Of a stretch of DNA of 64,000 nt, positions 41,848 to 49,046 are shown one piece after another (the first letter of the stretch is position 1; every line of letters starts with the position of its first letter). The notes beneath the pieces are model-generated. The model was not told the DNA's origin. It saw nothing but the letters and a program-made list of their open reading frames with translations, and did no database searches. This DNA comes from Thermasporomyces sp040195635 (GTDB taxonomy: Bacteria; Actinomycetota; Actinomycetes; Propionibacteriales; Actinopolymorphaceae): positions 434,001 to 498,000 of the forward strand of contig NZ_JBEFTX010000002.1 of assembly GCF_040195635.1 (NCBI RefSeq), read 5' to 3'. The translations under genes were made by a program, and so were the position numbers.

Positions 41848-42264
41848 CCGACAACAGTGGCACAAGGTGCCGACAGAACCGGCGACATGCGGGGCGCCAC
41901 GGGGTTCCGTTTTGGACCTGTTGGACTGTGCGTACGCATGAAGCACCCATGGGACGGACTCCTCCAGGAGTAGCTGCTCGGCTGGTGCAACAGCGGTCCG
42001 CGTGCCCGCATGCAACACAACGCTGGTTCGATCCCGCAGTCCTCGTCCCAGCGCGGTCCCCGATCGATCTCGAGTGGAGATACCACTACGCTGTGATCCC
42101 CAGCAGTCGAAGCCAGGTCCCGTCGAAGCCAGCGCGGATGGACGAGGTCGAAAGCTGGTCATTTACCCCAATACGATGGGGGCGGCCCGCACTGGGGTCG
42201 TCTGACCTAGCCTGTTGATAGCTCACGGCTGGACTGCTCGCACGCAGCGTGAGGAGGATCGTCG

Positions 42265-42963
42265 ATGAGGCACGCCGCCCGCCGGTCACGCCGGTTGGGA
42301 CACCGCCGAATCCTCTCGGCGGGCCTCTCGGTCCTCACCCTCACGGTCGCTCTGCTCGGCGCGACGGGTCTCATCCCGGTCGGCACGACCATCGTGCAGC
42401 CCGCCGCCGATACCGTGCAGGACAGTCAGCGCGATCTGGCGGATCGGGCAGGCGGTCCCCTCCGAAAGGCTCCGGACCCGACACCGCATAGCGGGACGAG
42501 TCCTACAGCGAAGGCATGGACCGCTTCACCGGCCCCCACGACGTCACGGCCAGACGCCCTCCCCGTCGGCAGCGGTACCGGCACCCGTGTCGTCTATGCC
42601 CTGAAGGCCAACCGGGTCTGGTTGGTCAAGGGAGACGACACCGTCCTACGCAGCTATCTCGTGTCAGGGACGAAGTACGGCCAGGTCGAGCCCGGCAGGT
42701 ACCAAGTCATCCGCAAGCGCCGCAACACGACCAGCTATCACGGCACCGAGCGGATGGAATACATGGTGACGTTCACCTTCGGCGAGAACGCCGCGATCGG
42801 GTTTCATGACATCCCGATCAGCATCGCGACCGGCGAGCCGGTACAGACCCTTCGTCAACTCGGGCAGTCCTTGTCCGATGGATGCGTACGCCAGGCACGA
42901 CCCGACGCCAAGGCCCTGTGGGACTTCGCGCCGACGGGGACTCCCGTCGTCGTCCTGGCGTGA
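42265..42963 (+). CDS. L,D-transpeptidase (YkuD domain), secreted or membrane-anchored
   Basis: 232 residues with GAGGAGGAT-like RBS before the ATG. An Arg-rich start and hydrophobic stretch (ILSAGLSVLTLTVALLGATG) give a signal anchor; a Ser/Thr/Pro linker follows. The catalytic domain has RVWLVKGDDTVLRSYLVSGT, the His in IGFHDIPIS and the nucleophile in LSDGCVRQ. The usual SHGC is SDGC here. It would form 3-3 cross-links in peptidoglycan or attach proteins outside the membrane. Confidence 0.88.
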   Translation: MRHAARRSRRLGHRRILSAGLSVLTLTVALLGATGLIPVGTTIVQPAADTVQDSQRDLADRAGGPLRKAPDPTPHSGTSPTAKAWTASPAPTTSRPDALPVGSGTGTRVVYALKANRVWLVKGDDTVLRSYLVSGTKYGQVEPGRYQVIRKRRNTTSYHGTERMEYMVTFTFGENAAIGFHDIPISIATGEPVQTLRQLGQSLSDGCVRQARPDAKALWDFAPTGTPVVVLA

Positions 42964-43071
42964 GCGGCGGCCGGACCGCATCAACCTGCGCGTAGGCCTT
43001 GAGCTTCGGCACCGCCATCGGTGCGGAACATGAGGTTGGAGCGGCACACGACGTCAATTGTCCAGCGCATG

Positions 43072-43093
43072 CTCATGACGTACCGATCATGAG
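43072..43093. terminator. short hairpin between convergent genes
   Basis: CTCATGA (43072-43078) and TCATGAG (43087-43093) form a perfect 7-bp stem with an 8-nt loop. It lies between the ends of the L,D-transpeptidase and helicase genes, so it may terminate both. It has no U-tract. Confidence 0.4.
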
Positions 43094-43120
43094 GGTCGCA
43101 TCGCCGGAGAACGGGCGGGC

Positions 43121-44983
43121 TCAGCCGGACGCTTTCTCGCCGTGTCCAGCGCCCTCTGCGCCTCCAGCGCCCCCCGCCGCATCAGGAGAGGTACGTCGGC
43201 GCCGCAGTCGGAACCTCCGGCGCTGCGCGGTGCGAGAGGTGCCCCCGCCTTCTCCGGTCGACGATGACGAGGCCGGAGCGGCGGGCTGCCGTGCGTCGGT
43301 CACCGTGTCTGTCGATGTTCCCGACGGTGCCGTGGTGCCGGTCGCATGGTGCCTACCGGTCGCGGCAGTGCCGGTCGCATGGTCCCGGTCCTTCGCGATG
43401 TCGGTGTCGGCATTGCCCCGAGAACCAGTAGGTCCGGCCGCTGCCTCGGTGCCGTCCGCGGGGTCGGAGGGTCCCGCATCCTTCTCCGCGACGACGACTC
43501 CTGAACGGAGTCGTCGGCGCCGGCGGCCCCGGCTGGACCGGCCCTCACGGCCGACCTGTTCCCGCTTGTCGTCCCTGGTGGTCGTCCGGTCAGAAGCCTC
43601 GCCGCGTCGCCCACGCGAGCGTCGCCGGCCCGCCGGCCCGTCCTGCCGGTCACGTTCGCGCTTGTCCCTACCGGCCTTGTCGCGGCTGGGGCCGCGGGGT
43701 TCGCCCACCCGGCCGGTCGCGTCCTTCGGGATGCCCAGGTCGTGGAAGAGATGCTCGGAGGTGGAGTACGTCTCCACCGGCGCCTCGAACGGGAGACCGA
43801 GCGTGGCGTTGATGACCTTCCATCGAGCAAGGTCCTGCCAGTCGACGAACGTCACGGCGATGCCGGATGCCCTCGCTCGTCCCGTACGCCCGATTCGGTG
43901 GACATAGGTCTTCTCGTCGTCGGGACACGTGTGGTTGACGACATGAGTGACCCCCTCGACGTCGATCCCGCGGGCCGCGACGTCGGTGGCAACCAGGACG
44001 TCGACCTTGCCCGAGCGGAACCGCTCCAGCGCCCGTTCCCGGGCGATCTGGCCGAGGTCACCATGGATCGCGGCCGCAACGAAGCCACGGTCAGCGAGGT
44101 CGTCGGCGACTTTCTGCGCGCCACGCTTGGTGGTGCAGAAGATCATCACCCGGCCGCGGCTCTCGGCCTGGAGGAGTCGCGCCAGGATCTCGGCCTTGTC
44201 GAGATCATGGCAGCGGTAGACGAACTGCGCCGTCGCGGGCACCACCTGACTCTCGTCGGCGGACTCCGCGCGCACGTTGACCGGGTGCCGCATGTGCCGC
44301 CGGGCCAGCTGCACCACGTCGCCCGGCATCGTCGCCGAGAACAGCATCGTCTGGCGCAGCTCGTGAGTCATCTTGATCAGGCGTTCGACATCGGGCAGGA
44401 AGCCCAGGTCGAGCATCCGGTCGGCCTCGTCGAGGACCAGCACCTTGACATGGGAAAGGACGAGTGCCCGGCGGTCGGCGAGGTCGAGCAGCCGGCCAGG
44501 GGTTCCGACCACGACGTCGACGCCGGACTTCAGCATGTCGAGCTGTGGTTCGTAGGCCACCCCGCCATAAACCGTCAGAACCCTCGCGCCTCGGATCGAA
44601 CCGGCCGCGGTGAGGTCGGCCGTCACCTGGAGGGCCAGCTCCCGCGTCGGTGCCACGACCAGCGCCTGCGGCTTGCCGGGGGCGTCCAGGTCCTCGTAGT
44701 CGCGGTCCCGCGGGCTGACGATGCGCTGCAGTAGGGGCACGCCGAATGCGAGCGTCTTGCCGGTGCCGGTTCGCGCCTGCGCGATCAGGTCAGCACCAGT
44801 GAGCGCGATCGGAATCGCCATCTCCTGGATGGGGAACGGCTCCGTGATCCCGACGCGATCGAGCGCGTCGACGATGTCAGGGAGCGCGCCAAGTTCTTTG
44901 AAAGTCGTCAGAGCTTTTCGCCTCTTGTTCGTACGCCGTGGCGTGTCGGAATCGGGCCCGCCCTCGGGCGGCCGGAGCGGCAA
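43121..44983 (-). CDS. DEAD-box ATP-dependent RNA helicase
   Basis: 620 residues as the longest frame. Helicase motifs in order: Q motif TEPFPIQEMAIPIAL, I ARTGTGKT (about 70-77), Ia APTRELALQV, II LDEADRMLDLGF, III FSATMP, V TDVAARGIDVEGVTHVVN and VI HRIGRTGRA. A basic Arg/Gly tail and Thr/Ala-rich end add about 200 residues. Start is doubtful: TTG at 44983 has no RBS, while a CTG at 44911, just before TTFKELGALP where homology begins, has AAGAGG 9 nt upstream. An Rv3211 (RhlE)-like gene; it unwinds RNA duplexes in ribosome assembly or decay. Confidence 0.93.
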   Translation of the reverse strand: MPLRPPEGGPDSDTPRRTNKRRKALTTFKELGALPDIVDALDRVGITEPFPIQEMAIPIALTGADLIAQARTGTGKTLAFGVPLLQRIVSPRDRDYEDLDAPGKPQALVVAPTRELALQVTADLTAAGSIRGARVLTVYGGVAYEPQLDMLKSGVDVVVGTPGRLLDLADRRALVLSHVKVLVLDEADRMLDLGFLPDVERLIKMTHELRQTMLFSATMPGDVVQLARRHMRHPVNVRAESADESQVVPATAQFVYRCHDLDKAEILARLLQAESRGRVMIFCTTKRGAQKVADDLADRGFVAAAIHGDLGQIARERALERFRSGKVDVLVATDVAARGIDVEGVTHVVNHTCPDDEKTYVHRIGRTGRARASGIAVTFVDWQDLARWKVINATLGLPFEAPVETYSTSEHLFHDLGIPKDATGRVGEPRGPSRDKAGRDKRERDRQDGPAGRRRSRGRRGEASDRTTTRDDKREQVGREGRSSRGRRRRRLRSGVVVAEKDAGPSDPADGTEAAAGPTGSRGNADTDIAKDRDHATGTAATGRHHATGTTAPSGTSTDTVTDARQPAAPASSSSTGEGGGTSRTAQRRRFRLRRRRTSPDAAGGAGGAEGAGHGEKASG

Positions 44984-45112
44984 ATCGCCCGCCGGATGCC
45001 CGGATCACGGGAAGCCCTCGCCACGGAGTCTAACCGCCGCCGGATCCAGGGGGCCTGGCAGGCGTCGTCGCACCGCGTACTCCGTCCCGTGTCACCCCTT
45101 AAGCTCAGGCCC

Positions 45113-45856
45113 ATGAGCGCGAAGGACAGCGAGGCCAGCCGTAGGGACGCGCCAGCCGGGGGAGCAGGGGCGAGCGGTGGGGTGGCGGCACAGGAGGATC
45201 CGGTCTACCGGCCGGCGGTGATCGACCTCCTTGGCGTCCTCGCCTACGGCGAACTCACCGGATTCGAGCGGCTCGCCGACGATGCCACGATGGCGCCGAC
45301 GCTGGGCGACAAGGCGGCCCTCGGTGCGCTCGCGGTGACCGAGTTCCACCACTTCGAGCGGCTCCGCGACCGGCTCCAGGAACTCGGGGTCGAGCCCGTG
45401 TCGGCGATGGAACCTTTCCGCGCGGCCCTCGACGAGTTCCACCGGCACACCGCGCCGGCCGACTGGCTGGAAGGACTGGTGAAGGCGTACGTCGGCGACG
45501 GGATCGCCACAGACTTCTACCGCGAGGTCGCGGCCTTCGTCGACGCCGACACCAGAGCCCTCGTGCTGGAGGTGCTAGAGAACTCCGGACACGTCACCTT
45601 CGTGGTTGATCGGGTACGCAAGGCCATTGCCGACGACCCTCGCGTGGGTGGCCGGCTCGCGCTCTGGGGACGCAGACTCGTCGGCGAAGCCCTCTCCCAG
45701 GCACAACGCGTCGCCGCCGAGCGGGACGCGCTCGTGGCCCTGCTCGTCGGCGGCGTCGACCGACCCGGGATGGACCTCGCCGCCATCGGCCGGATGTTCG
45801 CCCGCCTCACCGAGCAGCACGCACACCGGATGGCCACCCTGGGCCTGCAGTCCTGA
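45113..45856 (+). CDS. ferritin-fold protein, MiaE-like (MiaE_2)
   Basis: 247 residues from the ATG at 45113. An Ala/Gly-rich leader is followed by a four-helix bundle with iron-ligand-like residues: VLAYGELTGFERLADDA, ALAVTEFHHFERLRDRLQEL, LVKAYVGDGIATDFYREVAA, LEVLENSGHVTFVVDRV. This matches the actinobacterial family named after tRNA hydroxylase MiaE; that activity is not proven here. A TTAAGCT about 9 bp before the ATG suggests a leaderless mRNA. Neighbours DEAD helicase and DUF3107/TetR are conserved. Confidence 0.85.
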   Translation: MSAKDSEASRRDAPAGGAGASGGVAAQEDPVYRPAVIDLLGVLAYGELTGFERLADDATMAPTLGDKAALGALAVTEFHHFERLRDRLQELGVEPVSAMEPFRAALDEFHRHTAPADWLEGLVKAYVGDGIATDFYREVAAFVDADTRALVLEVLENSGHVTFVVDRVRKAIADDPRVGGRLALWGRRLVGEALSQAQRVAAERDALVALLVGGVDRPGMDLAAIGRMFARLTEQHAHRMATLGLQS

Positions 45857-45879
45857 CTGTCTGTCCGCTGGGCGCGCCT

Positions 45880-46155
45880 CTAGTGCGAGATCTTGCTCCC
45901 GCGACGGGCCATGACCGAAGACGCGATGGCAACGAAGATCACAGCCACGACGACGCTGATGAGCCAGCGGAGCCAGTCGATTCCTGACGTGGCTGCGACT
46001 CCGAAGACCGTGGCCAGCCAGTAGCCGACCAGCACCCCCGCGACACCGCAGATCACGGTCAGCCACAGCGGAATGTTGTCGCGGTTGCTCGGAGCAACCC
46101 ACTTGCCCAAGAGGCCGATGATGATTCCGGCAATGATGACGCCGATGATGCTCAT
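45880..46155 (-). CDS. GlsB/YeaQ/YmgE-family small membrane protein
   Basis: 91 residues with three hydrophobic helices: IIGVIIAGIIIGLLGKWVAP, WLTVICGVAGVLVGYWLATV and WLRWLISVVVAVIFVAIASS. The Gly-patterned helices and G-K-W-V-A-P loop are typical of this transglycosylase-associated family. A GAGAGGGGGG RBS precedes the ATG. Function unknown, often stress-linked. Confidence 0.92.
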   Translation of the reverse strand: MSIIGVIIAGIIIGLLGKWVAPSNRDNIPLWLTVICGVAGVLVGYWLATVFGVAATSGIDWLRWLISVVVAVIFVAIASSVMARRGSKISH

Positions 46156-46365
46156 ATGGCCCCCCTCTCTTTGTGACTCACCGTACTCCCGCCCGTGGTG
46201 CCCCCGGTGGTGCCGGAAGTCCCGTTCTGGTGAGGGGGTACGCGAGGTATCCGCCGTGCGCCAGCGGGCCCGGGGTTGCGGGACATCTGGGCGAAGGTAC
46301 GCAGCAAGGCGTCAGTCACCCATGCTGTGACAACGACGGATCCTGTGTCGGGCCGGACCTGGGGG

Positions 46366-46593
46366 TCACATGGCGCCGAAGCCGACCCGCCGCTCTTCCT
46401 GGGCCCCGAGCTCGACGTAGGCGATCCGCTCAGCGGGCACCAGGACCCGGCGACCGCGCTCGTCGGCCAGGCTGAACAGGCCGTCGTCGCTTTCGAGCGC
46501 CTTGCTCAGGGCGGCCTCGATTTCGTCAGGACCCTGATTGCTCTCGAGCACGATCTCTCGCGGAGCGTGCTGGACGCCGATCTTGACCTCCAC
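46366..46593 (-). CDS. DUF3107 protein
   Basis: 75 residues from a GTG with GAAGGTGG upstream. The sequence VEVKIGVQHAPREIVLESNQ, then SLADERGRRVLVPAERIAYV is the actinobacterial DUF3107 family (Rv3208A/TB9.4 in mycobacteria, from memory). It lies beside a TetR gene as in that genome. Function unknown. Confidence 0.94.
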   Translation of the reverse strand: MEVKIGVQHAPREIVLESNQGPDEIEAALSKALESDDGLFSLADERGRRVLVPAERIAYVELGAQEERRVGFGAM

Positions 46594-46713
46594 GGCCCAC
46601 CTTCTCTTCGTTTCGTGCACTTCGTTCGGATCGCGCACCGCAGGAAACTGCGGCATCCGCGCCGGCACAGTCGAGGCTAGCCGACGGTTTGCGGGTGGGG
46701 TTCGTGGCGTCGG

Positions 46714-47331
46714 TCAGTCGGCGCGGGGGAAGCCGCGGATACCGCGCCAGGCGAGCGTGGTGAGGAGCTTCGCGGCCTCGTCACGGTCGATGGTGCCGCC
46801 GGCCGACACCCAGTAGCGGGCTGTGACCTGCGCGAGCCCGGCCATTCCGGCAGCGAGGAGCATGGCCTCCTCCCGTGGGAGGCCGGTGTCTTCGGAGATG
46901 ACCGCCGAAATCGCCTCGGCACAGGCGCGGCTCACCTTGTCGACGCGTTCACGGACGGCCGGTTCGCTGGTGAGGTCGGACTCGAACACCAGCCGGAACG
47001 CACCGCCGTCGTTGCCCACGAAGTCGAGATAGGCGTCCATCGTCGCCGCGACGCGTTCCTGGTTGTCCTGGGTGGAGGCCAGGGCGGTGCGTACGGCGTC
47101 GACGAGTGCGTCGCAGGAGGCGTCAAGGAGCGCGAGGTAAAGCTCCAGCTTGCCCGGAAAGTGCTGGTAGAGCACGGGTTTGCTGACGCCGGCCCGTTCG
47201 GCGATGTCGTCCATGGCGGCGGCGTGGTAGCCGGCGGCGACGAAGACCTGCTGGGCGGCGTCGAGAAGCTGGGCGCGACGTGCCTGGCGGGGGAGCCTGC
47301 CACCCCGGGGGCGAATGTCCGACATCGTCAC
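46714..47331 (-). CDS. TetR-family transcriptional regulator
   Basis: 205 residues. The HTH is RAQLLDAAQQVFVAAGYHAA, MDDIAERAGVSKPVLYQHFP, ending GKLELYLALLD. The ligand domain includes GNDGGAFRLVFESDLTSEP and MLLAAGMAGLAQVTARYWVS. It corresponds to the Rv3208-type regulator conserved beside DUF3107. Either GTG at 47331 or ATG at 47325 could start; AGGAGGAG lies 5 or 11 nt upstream. Confidence 0.94.
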   Translation of the reverse strand: MTMSDIRPRGGRLPRQARRAQLLDAAQQVFVAAGYHAAAMDDIAERAGVSKPVLYQHFPGKLELYLALLDASCDALVDAVRTALASTQDNQERVAATMDAYLDFVGNDGGAFRLVFESDLTSEPAVRERVDKVSRACAEAISAVISEDTGLPREEAMLLAAGMAGLAQVTARYWVSAGGTIDRDEAAKLLTTLAWRGIRGFPRAD

Positions 47332-47433
47332 TTCGACTCCTCCTCTGCCGACCTGACGTCGGCTCCCCCGGCGGCTGAGGTCAACGGTCGGTGATCATAC
47401 CGGCGCTTTGGGCAGACTTCGGTCCGCGAGTTG

Positions 47434-47601
47434 TCAGCGGTAGTCCTCGTCGTCGAGAGCAACCTCGTGGTGCTGGTCGGCCGCATCGGCCTCGGGAGCT
47501 TCGAGGTCGAGTTCCTCGCCCTCGTGATCGAGCGGGGTCTCGGTTGCCTCGTCGTCCTCGACTTCGATTGCGTCTTCGAACGGGACCTCGACGTCGGTCA
47601 T
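47434..47601 (-). CDS. small acidic protein
   Basis: A 55-residue frame starting ATG with GGAGG 8 nt upstream. Composition is extreme: MTDVEVPFEDAIEVEDDEAT, then further Glu/Asp-rich text ending ALDDEDYR, with only one basic residue near the end apart from His. The strong RBS and third-position GC support expression. No family recognised. It stands alone between the TetR and LigD-type genes. Confidence 0.6.
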   Translation of the reverse strand: MTDVEVPFEDAIEVEDDEATETPLDHEGEELDLEAPEADAADQHHEVALDDEDYR

Positions 47602-47749
47602 GGTGCGCGCCTCCGTTCTTGCGGATGAGATCGTGGCTGATCGGATCCCTGACGTTGCGGTTCTCCGAACGACACTAACTCCGAACCGGGCGGGTGGGTA
47701 CGCAGAACACGACAGTCCGGGCGGATCTGCCCAGATCCGCCACCCCTGA

Positions 47750-48670
47750 TCAGGGGAGGCGCTGGGGGGCCGAGCCGAGGTCGGCGAAGAGGTCGCCGAG
47801 GCTCTCCACCCGGTCCAGGACCTCGTCCGGACTGAACGTCAGATCGGCCGCCCGGCGGCAGCCGTCGACCTCGTCCCAGGTGAGCGGCGTGGAGACGGTC
47901 GGGGTCTCGTTGCCGCGCAGGGAGTACGCCGCGACCGTGGTCTTTGCCGGATTGTTCTGGCTCCAGTCGAGGAACACCTTGCCCGGGCGGGCAGCCCTTG
48001 TCATGGTGGCGACGACCAGCTTCGGGTGCTCGCCGGCGAGTTGCTCGGCGAGCCGCTTGGCGTAGCCGGAGGTGGCCTCGCCCGGCGTCTCGACCAGTGG
48101 GACGTAGAGCTGCATTCCCTTCGACCCTGACGTCTTCGGCCAGGCCCGCAGGTCGTCGGCCTCGAACAGGTCGCGGAGCAGGAGCGCCACCTCGCAGCAC
48201 TGCACGAGGTCGGCCGGCGGCCCCGGATCGAGGTCGATGACAAGCAGGTCAGGCTTGCGGATCCCGCCGCGAGGGCCGACCTTCCACTGGGGTACGTGCA
48301 GCTCGAGCGCGGCGAGGTTGGCGAGCCAGACGAGGGTCGGGAGCTTGTCGACGACGACGTACTCCACGTCCTCCGTACCGCGGGTACTCCCCGGTGAGGG
48401 AATCGTCACTGTGCGGACCCACTCCGGTGTGCCGCGTGGTGCGTTCTTTTCGAAGAACGGTTGCTTGTGTACGCCATCGGGCCAGCGCTTGCGCGTCAGC
48501 GGCCGGTCGGCGACGCGGGGGAGCAGGGCGGGGGCGATCCGGGTGTAGTAGTCGATGACCTCGCCCTTGGTGAACCCCGTCGTCGGATAGAGCACCTTGT
48601 CGAGGTTGGACAGCGCGAGGACCTGGCCGTCGACGCGTACACGGACCGAACTCGTCTTCGCGGGTGCCAT
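47750..48670 (-). CDS. stand-alone LigD-type polymerase/primase domain (NHEJ)
   Basis: 306 residues containing only the LigD polymerase domain: LSNLDKVLYPTTGFTKGEVI, RPLTRKRWPDGVHKQPFFEK, metal site VIDLDPGP, SGSKGMQLYVPL, KVFLDWSQNNPAKTTVAAYS and TPLTWDEVDG. In non-homologous end joining this domain fills and extends broken ends with Ku. Neither Ku nor ligase genes are in the window. The ATG at 48670 has GAGG 9 nt upstream; an ATG three codons earlier is possible. Confidence 0.92.
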   Translation of the reverse strand: MAPAKTSSVRVRVDGQVLALSNLDKVLYPTTGFTKGEVIDYYTRIAPALLPRVADRPLTRKRWPDGVHKQPFFEKNAPRGTPEWVRTVTIPSPGSTRGTEDVEYVVVDKLPTLVWLANLAALELHVPQWKVGPRGGIRKPDLLVIDLDPGPPADLVQCCEVALLLRDLFEADDLRAWPKTSGSKGMQLYVPLVETPGEATSGYAKRLAEQLAGEHPKLVVATMTRAARPGKVFLDWSQNNPAKTTVAAYSLRGNETPTVSTPLTWDEVDGCRRAADLTFSPDEVLDRVESLGDLFADLGSAPQRLP

Positions 48671-48790
48671 ATCCGCCATCCTCGCCGTCACACCGACGAA
48701 GCGCCACCTGTCCGCGGAATGGGACCCGATCACGGTCCGTTGTCGTGCCCTGGGCTTGGGCGGGGCCTTCGGCCGCTTCGGCCACTCCTG

Positions 48791-48962
48791 CAAATGACCA
48801 CGCTGCCCATGCTTGTGGTGTCCGGACAGGTGTCGGTACCTGTTCCAGCTACCAGCAGCATGGGCAGCGTGGTCATTGTCGGACGCCGGCCACCACCTAC
48901 ATGGGCAGCGTGGTCATTTGTCGGACGCCGGCCACCACGAGCATGGGCAGCGTGGTCATTTG
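48791..48962. repeat. ATGACCACGCTG-family element, full inverted repeat plus extra right arms
   Basis: The left arm AAATGACCACGCTGCCCATG (48792-48811) pairs with the last right arm, a perfect 20-bp inverted repeat. Between them lie the hairpin ACAGGT-GTCGGT-ACCTGT (48825-48842), AGCTACCAG and two more right arms separated by a repeated spacer TCGGACGCCGGCCACCAC. It fills the gap between the divergent side of the LigD-type gene and the end of the M6 protease gene; nothing coding is seen in 48671-49046. Confidence 0.85.
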
Positions 48963-49046
48963 TCCGGCGCCGGCTCCGCGCAGGATGGGCGGGCATCGTA
49001 CTCACGCATCCGCCCGCCCACACCCGGCTCCCTGATCGGTAAGGGC

